From Porphyrobacter sp. AAP82 (GTDB taxonomy: Bacteria > Pseudomonadota > Alphaproteobacteria > Sphingomonadales > Sphingomonadaceae): a DNA stretch of 64,000 nt. Within the stretch, counting starts at the first letter, position 1, and every line of letters begins with the position of its first letter. Below, piece by piece: positions 8,540-17,731 of this stretch. The position numbers and the translations under genes are program-made. The notes below the pieces were generated by a model. It was not told where the DNA came from, did no database searches, and saw only the letters and a list, made by a program, of their open reading frames with translations. The DNA is taken from the NCBI RefSeq assembly GCF_000331285.1, contig NZ_ANFX01000035.1:1-64000 (forward strand), given 5' to 3'.

Positions 8540-10903
8540 ATGATCTCGCTGTCCCGCGCCTCCGGCCGCTTCCGCGAAGCGCTGCGTTCGGATAGCTGGC
8601 GCACCGCCGCGCTGATGATCGCGGCGCTCGCGCTGCTGGTATCGGCGGCTGCGCTCGCCGGGGCCTTCCGCGCGACCGAGAACCGCGTCGGCGAACTCAC
8701 CTTCACCCTGTTCGGTCACGAAGCGAGCGGTCAGGTCCATGTCGTCGAGATGGACGCCGCCAGCATGGCCGCGATCCGCCGCTGGCCCTGGCCGCGCGAC
8801 CATTTTGCGAGGGTGGTGAGCAACCTCGATGCCGCAGGCGTGCGCTCGATCAGCTTCGATGTCGATTTCTCGAGCAGCGCCGATCCTGCCGGCGACGCCG
8901 CCTTCGGGGCGGCGATCGCCAAGGCCGGTGCGCCGGTGGCACTGCCGACCTTCGCCCAGGCCGCAGGCTCCGGGGACCACCGCCAGCTCGATTCGCTGCC
9001 CATCCCGGGCCTGCGCGAACACGCCCAGCTCGCCTCGGTCTCGGTCGCGCCCGATGCTGACGGCTATGTCCGGCGCCTGCCGTTCGGGACGGTGACCAGC
9101 GATACCGCGCGCCCCTCGCTCGCGGCCACCGTCGCCGGGCGCAGCGGGAGCGTGGGGGCCGACTTCCCGGTCGATTACGCGATCGACCCCGCCACCATCC
9201 CGCGCCACAGCTTCATCGCCATCGAAAGCGGCGTGTTCCCGCGTGGCAGCCTTGCCGGGAAGGACGTGATCATCGGCGCGACTGCGATCGAGCTGGGCGA
9301 TCGCTATGCGGTGCCGCATTACGGGGTGATCCCGGGGCTCATCATCCAGGCTCTGGGCGCCGAGACGCTGCGCCGCGGCGTGCCGGTCTACGGCTCGTGG
9401 TCGCTGCCGCTGATGCTCTCGGCACTGCCCGCGCTGTTCGTCCTTGCCGCCAGCCGCCGCCGCGCGGCCGCCGTGCGGACCGGCCTTGCCATGCTGGCGT
9501 TGGCCGCGGGCTGGCTCGGCGCGCGGCTGGGCCTTTATCTGTGGTTCGAGATTGTCCCGGCGGCTGTGCTGGTGCTGTCGGCAGGCGCGATCCGGTACGT
9601 CGTCCTCGCGCACCGCTTCGCCGAGGCGCGGCGCCAGATCGATCCGGGCAGCGGCCTGCCCAACCGCCTCGCGCTCGAAGCGCGCGCCGCAAGTCCTGCC
9701 GACCGCTTCGTCATCGCCGCCCAGATCGACGATTTCGACGCGCTCAAACTGGCGATCGAGAGCGAGGACCTCGGCGTCCTGCTGCGGCGGATTGCCGAGC
9801 GTCTCAGAGTCGCGAGCGGCGTGCCGGCGATCTATCGCAGCGAGGACCGCACCCTGGTGTGGCTCTCGCCGCTGCCGATCGACGAGCTCGAATCCCAGCT
9901 CGATGGCCTGCGCGCGCTGATGCGCAGCCCCTTCGAGCTTGGCGGAAGGCGGCTTGGCGTGTCGCTGACCTTCGGGGTCGCCGATGCCGACATGGGCGAT
10001 CCTGCCGGCCACGCCGCCCACGCCGCGAGCCTCGCCAAGCGCGCCGGGAAATTCTGGCGGCTCCACACCACCGAGGCGGGCGAGGCGATCAGCGCCGAGC
10101 TGTCGCTGCTCGGCGAGCTTGACGAGGCGATCAGGAACCGCCGGATCGCGGTGCTCTACCAGCCCAAGCTCAACCTTGTGACCCGCCGGATCGACGCGGT
10201 CGAGGCGCTGGTGCGCTGGAACCACCCCGAGCGCGGGATGCTGCCGCCCGATTGCTTTATCCCGCTGTTCGAGGAGCGCGGGCGGCTCGACGAGGTGACC
10301 CTCGCGGTGATCGCGCAGGCGCTCGCCGATGCCGAAGCCTGGCGCGCGCGCGGGCTCCACATCGGTGTGGCCGTCAATATCTCGGCCGCCTTGCTGACCT
10401 CGGAAACCTTCGAGGCGCGCGCGCTGGCACTGGTGGCGGCAGCGCCGCTGGCGGCAGGGCAGGTCACCTTCGAGGTCACCGAGAGCGCGCAGTTCGAAGA
10501 TACCGGCCTTGCCATCGCCGCGCTCGAACGCTTCCGCGCCGCGGGCATCCGCATCTCGATGGACGATTACGGCACCGGCCAGTCGGCGCTCAACTACCTC
10601 AAGCTGCTGCCCCTGTCAGAGCTCAAGATCGACCGCATGTTCGTGGCCCAGGCGCATGTCGACAAGGGCGATGCGATGCTGGTGCGATCGACGGTGCAGC
10701 TCGCCCACGAACTCGGCCTCAAGGTCGTGGCCGAGGGGATCGAAGAGGGCGCATGCCTCGAATTTCTTGCCCAGATCGGCTGCGATTATGCGCAGGGCTA
10801 TTTCGTCGGGCGCCCGCTGGCGGCGGCGGACCTTGCGACGCTTGCGGAGGCGACCGTCGGTGTGGACGAAGCCCCCGCGCCGGTTCGCCTGCGGGTCGCA
10901 TAA
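8540..10903 (+). CDS. CHASE2-GGDEF(degenerate)-EAL signalling protein
   Basis: A 787-residue membrane sensor. The order is an N-terminal membrane segment (ALMIAALALLVSAAALAG), a periplasmic CHASE2 domain (to about residue 270), further membrane segments, a GGDEF-like domain and an EAL domain. The GGDEF signature is replaced by R-S-E-D-R, so diguanylate cyclase activity is unlikely. The EAL domain looks intact: EALVRW, NISAALL, DDYGTGQSALNYL, LKIDRMF and VVAEGIEE supply the metal and substrate ligands of c-di-GMP phosphodiesterases. The ATG at 8540 was chosen over an in-frame TTG at 8525. It probably senses an envelope signal, perhaps with the FecR-domain protein just upstream, and lowers c-di-GMP. 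Confidence 0.88.
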   Translation: MISLSRASGRFREALRSDSWRTAALMIAALALLVSAAALAGAFRATENRVGELTFTLFGHEASGQVHVVEMDAASMAAIRRWPWPRDHFARVVSNLDAAGVRSISFDVDFSSSADPAGDAAFGAAIAKAGAPVALPTFAQAAGSGDHRQLDSLPIPGLREHAQLASVSVAPDADGYVRRLPFGTVTSDTARPSLAATVAGRSGSVGADFPVDYAIDPATIPRHSFIAIESGVFPRGSLAGKDVIIGATAIELGDRYAVPHYGVIPGLIIQALGAETLRRGVPVYGSWSLPLMLSALPALFVLAASRRRAAAVRTGLAMLALAAGWLGARLGLYLWFEIVPAAVLVLSAGAIRYVVLAHRFAEARRQIDPGSGLPNRLALEARAASPADRFVIAAQIDDFDALKLAIESEDLGVLLRRIAERLRVASGVPAIYRSEDRTLVWLSPLPIDELESQLDGLRALMRSPFELGGRRLGVSLTFGVADADMGDPAGHAAHAASLAKRAGKFWRLHTTEAGEAISAELSLLGELDEAIRNRRIAVLYQPKLNLVTRRIDAVEALVRWNHPERGMLPPDCFIPLFEERGRLDEVTLAVIAQALADAEAWRARGLHIGVAVNISAALLTSETFEARALALVAAAPLAAGQVTFEVTESAQFEDTGLAIAALERFRAAGIRISMDDYGTGQSALNYLKLLPLSELKIDRMFVAQAHVDKGDAMLVRSTVQLAHELGLKVVAEGIEEGACLEFLAQIGCDYAQGYFVGRPLAAADLATLAEATVGVDEAPAPVRLRVA

Positions 10904-10999
10904 GCCTGATCGCGGGCACGCTTCTCATCGACGCTCCGGCCTGTTAGGCTGCCTTCCGGCAAGACACCGGACAAGCGGCGCGGCCTGGCGGAGGACGAG

Positions 11000-11323
11000 A
11001 TGAGGCACATCATGATCGCAGCTGTCGCGGCATCCGGGCTGGGTGGCGGGCTGGCGGGCTGCGCCACCACTGGCAGCGCGCCCGATCAGGCGGCGAGCGC
11101 GCCCGCAGCACCGGCGGCGGTGACCTGCAACGCCGATCCGGCGCAGGATCACATCGGCCATGACGCGACCCAGGCGATGGGCACCGCGATCCTCAAGGAC
11201 AGCGGCGCGCGCACCCTGCGCTGGGGTCCGCCGGACAGCGCCTGGACGATGGATTACCGGCAGGACCGCGTGAACGTGCGCTATGACGCGGCGATGAAGA
11301 TCACGGTCATCACCTGCGGATGA
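11000..11323 (+). CDS. Lipoprotein of the I78 peptidase-inhibitor type
   Basis: A 107-residue lipoprotein with signal and lipobox (LAGC, Cys20 or near). The mature part contains TCNADPAQDHIGHDA, then LRWGPPDSAWTMDYRQDRVNVRYD and a short C-terminal strand with a Cys, the pattern of the I78 potato-inhibitor-like family found in many alphaproteobacteria. A protease-inhibitor role is a family-level guess. The ATG has a GAGGACGAG ribosome site. It overlaps the next gene by ATGA, so it heads a compact operon. Confidence 0.8.
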   Translation: MRHIMIAAVAASGLGGGLAGCATTGSAPDQAASAPAAPAAVTCNADPAQDHIGHDATQAMGTAILKDSGARTLRWGPPDSAWTMDYRQDRVNVRYDAAMKITVITCG

Positions 11324-11685
11324 CCACAAGGCTGCAAGTGACTTCGGGCTCGCCCTACGAGGCGAGCTTCGGCTTCGCCCGCGCTGTGCGCGAGGGCAAC
11401 CGCATCATCGTTGCCGGCACCGGCCCGGTCGAACCCGATGGCTCCACCACCCCCGGAGGTGCGGCCGAGCAGGCGGCGCGCTGCTGCACGATCATCCTCG
11501 CCGCGATCGAGGCTCTGGGTGGCAGCGCGGCCGATGTGGTGCGCACCCGCATGCTGCTGACCGACCCGGCCGATCAGGACGCGGTCGGCGCGGCCAAGCC
11601 CGCCGCGACCATGGCCGGGGTCGCGTGGCTGTGCCGTCCCGAATGGCGCATCGAGATCGAAGCCGAAGCGGTGGTGCCGGGCTGA
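11320..11685 (+). CDS. RidA-family protein with a shortened C-terminal half
   Basis: A 121-residue RidA/YjgF/Rid-family protein; RidA enzymes hydrolyse reactive enamines and imines produced by PLP enzymes. The family core is visible (IIVAGTGPVEPDG, AAEQAARCCTIILAAIEALGG, DVVRTRMLLTD, KPAATMAGVAWL, IEIEAEAVVP). Compared with related proteins, the stretch between DQDAVGAA and KPAATM is about ten residues short: the usual HG.FFGEVRP segment carrying the active-site Arg is absent or compressed. It may therefore not act as a deaminase. ATGA overlap with the upstream gene and TGATG with the downstream one indicate translational coupling. Confidence 0.85.
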   Translation: MTTRLQVTSGSPYEASFGFARAVREGNRIIVAGTGPVEPDGSTTPGGAAEQAARCCTIILAAIEALGGSAADVVRTRMLLTDPADQDAVGAAKPAATMAGVAWLCRPEWRIEIEAEAVVPG

Positions 11686-12290
11686 TGAAGCGGATCGGCG
11701 TCTATCTGGTGGCGGTTATCGCGGGCCTCGCACTCGGGCTCGGCAGCGCCTTGTGGCTGGCGGGGCTGTGGCCGGCGCGCAGCACCCTGGCGTTCGGCGA
11801 TGTCGATGTCGGCGGCTGGCGCAGCGACTTTGCGGCGGGGTCCGAGGCCGCCGATCCCTACACCCGCGCCCGCGTCGCGCGGCACGGCTTGCTGGCGCTC
11901 GCCAAGACCGAGGCGGTCTATTTCACCCGCGCAGCGGACGATGCCGGCGCGCCCTTGCGCGAGGCCTGCACCTATCGCCTTTCGGGTGGGCCGATGCCGG
12001 CCGGGTGGTGGTCGGTGACACTCTATGACCGGCAAAGCATGCTCCCGCCCAACACCGACGGCGCGCTCAGCATCGATGCGACCCGCGGCGGGGGCGGCGC
12101 CTGGTCGGCGCTGATCGCGCCTGCGCGGCCGGCGGGCGAGGGGCTGTGGATCTCGAGCCGGGGCGCGGGGACCTTCGACCTCACCTTGCGGCTCTACATG
12201 CCCGAGGCCGGGCTGCTGACCGATCCCGATGCAGCGCTGAGCCCGCCGCGCCTCGAACGGCTTTCCTGCGGTGGGGAGGACAAGCGATGA
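11685..12290 (+). CDS. DUF1214 domain-containing membrane-anchored protein
   Basis: A 201-residue protein with an N-terminal membrane anchor (VYLVAVIAGLALGLGSALWLA) and a DUF1214-like domain: YTRARVARHGLLAL, EAVYFTRAADD, ACTYRLSGGPMPAGWWSVTLYD, PNTDGALSID, and an ending LRLYMPEAG. DUF1214 proteins usually pair with DUF1254 domains, sometimes in one chain; here the partner follows as a separate overlapping gene. Function is unknown. Confidence 0.85.
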   Translation: MKRIGVYLVAVIAGLALGLGSALWLAGLWPARSTLAFGDVDVGGWRSDFAAGSEAADPYTRARVARHGLLALAKTEAVYFTRAADDAGAPLREACTYRLSGGPMPAGWWSVTLYDRQSMLPPNTDGALSIDATRGGGGAWSALIAPARPAGEGLWISSRGAGTFDLTLRLYMPEAGLLTDPDAALSPPRLERLSCGGEDKR

Positions 12291-12808
12291 AGCGCTGGAC
12301 CGGACCGGTCGCGGTGATGCTGCTGTGCGCTGCGGGGACGCATGTCTTGACGCTCCACCTTGCCCCCGCGGTGATCATGGACCGCGCGATGGCGGCGCTG
12401 GCGGCGCGCGGGGTTGCGCTTCATGCCTTCACCACCCCGCAGCGGGTGACGCCGCAGAGCCAGCAGGTGGTGCGCTCATCGCCCGATCTCTATTATGCCC
12501 TGTGCCGCTATGACCTTGCGGGCGCGGATGCGCCGCTTGCGGTGAGGATGGGCAACTGGCCCGATTACCAGTCGCTGTCCTTCTTCGACGCCCGCACCGA
12601 CAATTTCGCGACCCTGCGCGCAACGGGGCGCGGGATCGCGGTGCGCCTGCTGCCGCCGGGCAGCGCGCCGCAGGAGGGTGAGATCGTCAGCCCGAGCGAG
12701 CGGGGCGTGATCCTGATCCGCCGTCTCGCCCCCACCGCACAGCGCTTTGCCGCCGCTGCCGAGGCAGGCAAGGCCGATGCCTGCAAGCTCGAGAACGTCA
12801 GCGGCTGA
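12287..12808 (+). CDS. DUF1254 domain-containing membrane-anchored protein
   Basis: A 173-residue protein with an N-terminal hydrophobic segment and a DUF1254-type domain: VTPQSQQVVRSSPDLYYALCRYDLAG, MGNWPDYQSLSFFDARTDNFAT, and ERGVILIRRLAPT. It starts inside the end of the DUF1214 gene (ATGA) and is clearly its partner. Full-length DUF1254-DUF1214 proteins are longer, so this is the split, short form. Biochemical role unknown. Confidence 0.85.
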   Translation: MKRWTGPVAVMLLCAAGTHVLTLHLAPAVIMDRAMAALAARGVALHAFTTPQRVTPQSQQVVRSSPDLYYALCRYDLAGADAPLAVRMGNWPDYQSLSFFDARTDNFATLRATGRGIAVRLLPPGSAPQEGEIVSPSERGVILIRRLAPTAQRFAAAAEAGKADACKLENVSG

Positions 12809-13166
12809 CCCGCGCCGCCTGCGCCTCGACCAGCGCGATCAGCGCATCGAGATCGGCCAGCCCGTCCAGCTCCGAAGCGCTCACCAGCACCTCGGGCACC
12901 GGGCCCGCGGTGCCGAGCAGGATCGCGGGCAGGGGCAAATCGCGCGTGTCGAGCGTATCGCGGAACTCGTCGCGGTAGAGGAACAGGCTCGCCATATCCG
13001 TGCGCGCAAGGAAGGCGCGCCACGCCGGGCGCTTCGCCACCGCGCCATAGGTCAACGCGCAGAGCGAGCAGGGATAGGTCGCCGGGCTCGCCAGCTTGTG
13101 CACCGCATCGCGGGCGGCGTCGAGGAGGCCTCCATCGGCGTTGTAGACGAAGATGAGTGTTCGCAT
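12798..13166 (-). CDS. Uncharacterised small protein with a CxxC motif
   Basis: A 122-residue cytoplasmic protein I cannot assign to a characterised family. It begins MRTLIFVYNADGGLLDAARD and contains CSLCALTYG, then LYRDEFRDT and a hydrophobic LPAILLG segment. The CxxC could bind a metal or be redox-active. The ATG at 13166 fits the conserved-looking start. Its 3' end overlaps the convergent DUF1254 gene by 11 bp. Similar proteins are, I believe, common in alphaproteobacteria. Confidence 0.75.
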   Translation of the reverse strand: MRTLIFVYNADGGLLDAARDAVHKLASPATYPCSLCALTYGAVAKRPAWRAFLARTDMASLFLYRDEFRDTLDTRDLPLPAILLGTAGPVPEVLVSASELDGLADLDALIALVEAQAARVSR

Positions 13167-13332
13167 TTGTCTGACCCTTCGCCTGGATACGAGCGGCTTC
13201 GCGCGCCGGATGTGATCCGCATCAAATCGGGATGCGACCTTCAGCAAACGTGTCCGAGCCTAGCAAAATTCCGCTTAGCCCCCACGCCGCCCGCTCTTTT
13301 CCGTTGCGCCCAACGCCGCTAGAGCATTCTCC

Positions 13333-14478
13333 ATGCACGGACAATTCCAACTCACCGACGATCAGCTGGCAATCCGCGAGGTTGCGCAGCGATTTACCGC
13401 CGATAACATCACCCCCTTCGCTGCCGAATGGGATGAAAAGCACATCTTCCCGAAGGATGTGATCAAGCGCAGCGCCGAGCTCGGCTTCGGGGCGATCTAT
13501 GTGTCCGAGGCTTCGGGCGGGATCGGCCTCGGGCGGCTGGAAGCGGCGCTGATCATGGAGGCGATGGCCTATGGCTGCCCTTCTACATCCGCCTTCATCT
13601 CGATCCACAACATGGCCGCGTGGATGATCGACCAGTTCGGCGGGGCCGAGGTCAAGGCGAAGTATCTGCCCGATCTCGTCACCATGGAAAAGATCGCCAG
13701 CTACGCCCTGACCGAGCCGGGCAGCGGATCGGACGCGGCCGCCTTGAAGGCGAGCGCGCGGCTGGATGGCGACCACTATGTTCTGAACGGCACCAAGCAG
13801 TTCATCTCGGGCGGCGGGGTCAATGATGTCTATGTCACGATGGTGCGCACCGGCGATCACAAGACCAAGGGCATCACCTGCCTTGTCATCGACAAGGACA
13901 CCCCCGGGGTCAGCTTCGGCGCGCCCGAGAAGAAGCTCGGCTGGAACGCCTCGCCCACCGCGCAGGTGATTTTTGAAGATGCGCGCGTGCCCGTGGCAAA
14001 CCGTGTGGGTGACGAGGGCGAGGGGTTCCGCTTCGCGATGATGGGGCTCGATGGCGGGCGCCTCAATATCGGCGCGTGTTCGCTGGGCGGGGCGCAGCGC
14101 TGCCTGGACGAGGCGATCCAGTATACCAAGGACCGCAAGCAGTTCGACCAGCCGGTCGCCGATTTCCAGAACACCCAGTTCATGCTCGCAGACATGGCGA
14201 CCGATCTGGAGGCGGCGCGCGCGCTGCTCTATCTGGCCGCCGCCAAGGTCACCGACAACGCGCCCGACAAGTCGCGTTTCTCGGCGATGGCCAAGCGCCT
14301 CGCGACCGACAGCGGATCAAAGATCGTCAACGACGCGCTGCAACTGTTCGGCGGCTATGGCTATCTCAAGGACTATCCGATCGAACGCTTCTGGCGTGAT
14401 CTGCGCGTGCACTCGATCCTCGAAGGCACCAACCAGGTGATGCGCATGATCGTGGGCCGCGATCTGCTGCGCCAATGA
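13333..14478 (+). CDS. Acyl-CoA dehydrogenase, probably isobutyryl-CoA dehydrogenase
   Basis: A 381-residue FAD-dependent acyl-CoA dehydrogenase. It shows the flavin/substrate signatures YALTEPGSGSDAAALK and NGTKQFISGG. The C-terminal part has QLFGGYGYLKDYPIERFWRDLRVHSILEGTNQVMRMIVGRDLL, whose EGTN Glu is the usual catalytic base position. In context with 3-hydroxyisobutyryl-CoA hydrolase and 3-hydroxyisobutyrate dehydrogenase it most likely oxidises isobutyryl-CoA to methacrylyl-CoA in valine degradation. It heads the operon ending at 17731. Confidence 0.9.
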   Translation: MHGQFQLTDDQLAIREVAQRFTADNITPFAAEWDEKHIFPKDVIKRSAELGFGAIYVSEASGGIGLGRLEAALIMEAMAYGCPSTSAFISIHNMAAWMIDQFGGAEVKAKYLPDLVTMEKIASYALTEPGSGSDAAALKASARLDGDHYVLNGTKQFISGGGVNDVYVTMVRTGDHKTKGITCLVIDKDTPGVSFGAPEKKLGWNASPTAQVIFEDARVPVANRVGDEGEGFRFAMMGLDGGRLNIGACSLGGAQRCLDEAIQYTKDRKQFDQPVADFQNTQFMLADMATDLEAARALLYLAAAKVTDNAPDKSRFSAMAKRLATDSGSKIVNDALQLFGGYGYLKDYPIERFWRDLRVHSILEGTNQVMRMIVGRDLLRQ

Positions 14479-14491
14479 AACGGATGGCGTA

Positions 14492-14887
14492 ATGGGGACA
14501 AGGCTGGCCCTGACGACATTGGTGGTGCCCGATTACGATGCGGGGATCGCGTTCTGTGTCGATGCGCTCGGGCTCGATCTGATCGAGGACACCGACATGG
14601 GCGGCGGCAAGCGCTGGGTGGTGGTCGGCGGCAGCGAGGGCGGACGGCTCCTCATCGCCCGCGCCGCGACCCCGGGACAGACCGCCGCGATCGGCAACCA
14701 GACCGGCGGCCGGGTGGGCTTTTTCGCCCATACGCAAGATTTCGCAGGGACCCATGCACGGCTCGTCGAAGCTGGCGTGAATTTCCATGAAGAACCGCGC
14801 CACGAAAGCTATGGCACGGTAGCGGTGTTCAGCGATCCCTTCGGCAATCGCTGGGACCTGGTCGAACCGAGAGAGCAGGGGCAATGA
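14492..14887 (+). CDS. VOC (glyoxalase/bleomycin-resistance fold) family protein
   Basis: A 131-residue vicinal-oxygen-chelate protein with two paired modules: LALTTLVVPDYDAGIAFCVDALG at the start and a second half ending FSDPFGNRWDLVEP. Members are metal-dependent lyases, isomerases or binding proteins; the substrate is not predictable. It lies 13 bp after the acyl-CoA dehydrogenase and overlaps the next gene (ATGA), so it belongs to the valine operon. Confidence 0.85.
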   Translation: MGTRLALTTLVVPDYDAGIAFCVDALGLDLIEDTDMGGGKRWVVVGGSEGGRLLIARAATPGQTAAIGNQTGGRVGFFAHTQDFAGTHARLVEAGVNFHEEPRHESYGTVAVFSDPFGNRWDLVEPREQGQ

Positions 14888-15945
14888 CTGACGACGTTCT
14901 GATCCGGGTGAATGGCCCCATCGGCCATATCAGCCTCAACCGGCCCAAGGCGCTCCACGCGCTGACGCTGCCGATGTGCCACGCGATGAGCGCTGCCCTG
15001 TCCGATTGGGCGGGCGATGATGCCATCAAGGCGGTGATCCTCGACCATGACGAGGGCCGCGGTTTCTGCGCGGGCGGCGATATCGCCTTCCTCAGGGAAT
15101 CGGCCTTGAACGACAACGGCGTGTCAGGCCGCAGGTTCTTCCACGACGAATACCAATTGAACCACCAGATGTTCACCTATGCCAAACCCATCGTCGCCTT
15201 CATGGACGGCATCACGATGGGCGGGGGCGTGGGCATCTCGCAGCCGGCCAAATACCGTGTCGCCACCGAGAACACGCGCTTCGCCATGCCCGAGACTGGC
15301 ATCGGCCTGTTCCCCGATGTCGGCGGCGGCTGGTATCTCTCGCGGCTCGGACGGCGGCTCGGGCAGTTCCTGGCATTGACCGGGGCGCGGCTCGACGGGG
15401 CCGAATGCCTGTGGACCGGGCTTGCCACCCACTATGTCCCGCATGACAAGCTGAAGGACATCAAGGCGCGCATCCACGATCACCCCGACCGGATCGCGGG
15501 CATCCTCAGCGAGCCGACCGGGACGCCGCCCAAGGCGCGGATCGAGGCCAATGCCGACAGAATCGCCAAGCACTTCGCCTCGGACAGCTACGAGGACATC
15601 CTCGCCAGCCTCGAAGCGGCGATCGCCGCCGGGGACGACTGGGCGGTGAAGGAGCGCGACACGCTCGGCACCAAGAGCCCGCAGACCTGCAAGGTGGCGC
15701 TGCGCCAGCTCGCACAGAGCGCGGCTCTGACCGATTTTGCCGACAACATGCGGATGGAATACCGCATCGCGAGCCGCGTGCTGACCCGCCCCGATTTCGC
15801 CGAGGGCGTGCGTGCGGTGATCGTCGACAAGACCAATGATCCCAAGTGGGACCCGGCCACCCCCGAGGAGGTCGGCGAGGACCTGATCGACGCGATCTTC
15901 GCTCCGCTGCCGGCGGGCGAGGAATGGGCGCCGCTCCCTAGCTAA
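14884..15945 (+). CDS. 3-hydroxyisobutyryl-CoA hydrolase (enoyl-CoA hydratase superfamily)
   Basis: A 353-residue crotonase-fold protein of the HIBCH type, longer than ordinary hydratases. The oxyanion-hole and active-site motifs are GRGFCAGGDIAFL, ITMGGGVGISQPAKYRVATENTRFAMPETGIGLFPDVGG. The PETGIGLFPDVG stretch carries the Glu and Asp typical of hydrolases. It removes CoA from 3-hydroxyisobutyryl-CoA in valine breakdown, which suits the MmsB gene two positions downstream. Confidence 0.9.
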   Translation: MTDDVLIRVNGPIGHISLNRPKALHALTLPMCHAMSAALSDWAGDDAIKAVILDHDEGRGFCAGGDIAFLRESALNDNGVSGRRFFHDEYQLNHQMFTYAKPIVAFMDGITMGGGVGISQPAKYRVATENTRFAMPETGIGLFPDVGGGWYLSRLGRRLGQFLALTGARLDGAECLWTGLATHYVPHDKLKDIKARIHDHPDRIAGILSEPTGTPPKARIEANADRIAKHFASDSYEDILASLEAAIAAGDDWAVKERDTLGTKSPQTCKVALRQLAQSAALTDFADNMRMEYRIASRVLTRPDFAEGVRAVIVDKTNDPKWDPATPEEVGEDLIDAIFAPLPAGEEWAPLPS

Positions 15946-15952
15946 TCCGTCA

Positions 15953-16030
15953 TTCCCGCGCTTGCGGGAAACCCGCTAGGCTTCGCTTGCGAACCCGGCA
16001 CGCCAGACAGGCCCCCGCCCGCGCGGGGGC
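15953..16030. repeat. Intergenic double hairpin element
   Basis: Two inverted repeats sit between the hydrolase and hydratase genes. TTCCCGC at 15953-15959 pairs with GCGGGAA at 15964-15970, preceded by CGTCA. GCCCCCGC at 16011-16018 pairs with GCGGGGGC at 16023-16030. The CGTCATTCCCGCGCTTGCGGGAA form is a frequent dispersed intergenic repeat in Proteobacteria and may stabilise or attenuate the operon mRNA. No T-run follows, so it is not a standard terminator. Confidence 0.6.
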
Positions 16031-16044
16031 GACGAGGAAAGACC

Positions 16045-16839
16045 ATGGCTTACGAAACCATCACCGCCGAAACCGACGCCCGCGGGACCAAGGGCGTCAC
16101 GCTGCTGACCATCAATCGCCCGCAGGCCTTGAATGCATTGAATTCGCAGGTCCTCGCCGAACTGATCACGGCCTTCGCGGCCTATCAGGCCGATGCCACC
16201 CAGCTGTGCGCGATCCTCACCGGCAGCGGCGACAAGGCCTTTGCTGCGGGCGCCGACATCAAGGAAATGGCCGACAAGCCGGCGGCAGACTTCTACCTCG
16301 ACGATTTCTTCGGGCCGTGGACGAGCGAGATCGTCAAGAAGACGCGCAAGCCCTGGATCGCGGCCGTCAACGGCTTCGCGCTGGGCGGCGGGTGCGAGCT
16401 CGCCATGATGGCGGATTTCATCATCGCGTCCGACAAGGCGAAGTTCGGCCAGCCCGAGATCAAGCTCGGCGTCGCCCCCGGGATGGGCGGATCGCAGCGC
16501 CTGACCCGCGCGATCGGCAAGGCGAAGAGCATGGAAATGTGCCTCACCGGCCGGATGATGAACGCGGAAGAAGCCGAGCGCAGCAACCTCGTCGCCCGCG
16601 TGGTGCCGCATGAGGAGCTGATCGCCGAGACCTTGAAGACCGCTGCGACCATCGCCGCCATGCCGCCGATGGCAACCATCGCCAACAAGGAGATGGTCAA
16701 CTCGGCCTTCGAGATGACGCTCGATCAGGGCCTGATCGTCGAACGCCGGATCTTCCAGATCCTCACCGCGAGCGAGGACAAGGCCGAAGGCATGGCCGCC
16801 TTCATCGAAAAGCGCGAAGGGCAGTGGAAGGGGCGGTAA
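16045..16839 (+). CDS. Enoyl-CoA hydratase
   Basis: A 264-residue crotonase-family hydratase of ordinary length. Both catalytic glutamates are visible, in [15 protein letters not shown] and [20 protein letters not shown], with the oxyanion segment [14 protein letters not shown]. In this operon it would hydrate methacrylyl-CoA or similar 2-enoyl-CoAs. It is separated from the upstream hydrolase by a 99-bp gap with hairpins. Confidence 0.92.
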   Translation: MAYETITAETDARGTKGVTLLTINRPQALNALNSQVLAELITAFAAYQADATQLCAILTGSGDKAFAAGADIKEMADKPAADFYLDDFFGPWTSEIVKKTRKPWIAAVNGFALGGGCELAMMADFIIASDKAKFGQPEIKLGVAPGMGGSQRLTRAIGKAKSMEMCLTGRMMNAEEAERSNLVARVVPHEELIAETLKTAATIAAMPPMATIANKEMVNSAFEMTLDQGLIVERRIFQILTASEDKAEGMAAFIEKREGQWKGR

Positions 16840-16864
16840 GGCCCTGCCACGAGGGGAGAGTGAC

Positions 16865-17731
16865 ATGAAAATAGCCTTCATCGGCCTCGGCAACATGGGC
16901 GGCGGGATGGCCGCGAACCTGGTGAAGGCGGGGCATGAGGTCCGCGCCTTCGACCTCAGCGAAGCCGCGCTTGCCGCCGCGCGCGAGGCGGGGTGCAGCA
17001 CTTATCCAACCGCCAAGGAGGCCTGCCAGGGCGCCGAGGCCGTCGTCTCGATGCTGCCCAATGGCGCCATCGTGAAGTCGGTCTATTGGAACGAGGTGAT
17101 CGGCCATGCTCCTGAAGGCGCGATCCTGCTCGATTGTTCGACCATCGATGTCGCCACCGCGCGCGAGGTGATCTCCGTCACGCAAGCCCACGGTTACCAG
17201 ATGGTCGATGCCCCCGTCAGCGGCGGGATTGCAGCGGCGGCGGGCGGCACGCTCACCTTCATGGTCGGCGGCTCGGACGAGGCTTTCGCCCGCGCGCAGC
17301 CGATCCTCGCCGCGATGGGCAAGGCGGTGATCCATGCCGGCGCTGCCGGCAATGGTCAGGCGGCCAAGATCTGCAACAACATGCTGCTCGCGATCCACAT
17401 GATCGGCACCTGCGAGGCCTTTGCCATGGCGGACAAGCTGGGGCTCGACGCGCAGACCTTCTACGACATTTCCAGTGTCTCGTCGGGCCAGTGCTGGTCG
17501 ATGACAAGCTACTGCCCGGTGCCCGGGGTCGGGCCGGTCACGCCTGCGGACAACGGCTATCAGGGCGGGTTCGCCGCCGGGCTGATGCTCAAGGACTTGA
17601 AGCTTGCGATGGAAGCGGCGGCGGGGGCGGGGGCCAAGGTCGAATTGGGCGAGCATGCCCGCGCGCTCTACGAGGCCTTCGCTGCCGGGAACGCCGCGAC
17701 CGATTTCTCGGGGATCATCCGCACGCTATAG
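16865..17731 (+). CDS. mmsB: 3-hydroxyisobutyrate dehydrogenase
   Basis: A 288-residue NAD-dependent beta-hydroxyacid dehydrogenase oxidising 3-hydroxyisobutyrate to methylmalonate semialdehyde. The Rossmann motif GLGNMGGGMAANL is at residues 7-19. DAPVSGGIAAAAGGTL is the substrate loop, and GNGQAAKICNNM contains the catalytic Lys. Last gene of the valine operon; its TAG and the convergent gene's stop share the hexamer CTATAG. Confidence 0.93.
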   Translation: MKIAFIGLGNMGGGMAANLVKAGHEVRAFDLSEAALAAAREAGCSTYPTAKEACQGAEAVVSMLPNGAIVKSVYWNEVIGHAPEGAILLDCSTIDVATAREVISVTQAHGYQMVDAPVSGGIAAAAGGTLTFMVGGSDEAFARAQPILAAMGKAVIHAGAAGNGQAAKICNNMLLAIHMIGTCEAFAMADKLGLDAQTFYDISSVSSGQCWSMTSYCPVPGVGPVTPADNGYQGGFAAGLMLKDLKLAMEAAAGAGAKVELGEHARALYEAFAAGNAATDFSGIIRTL

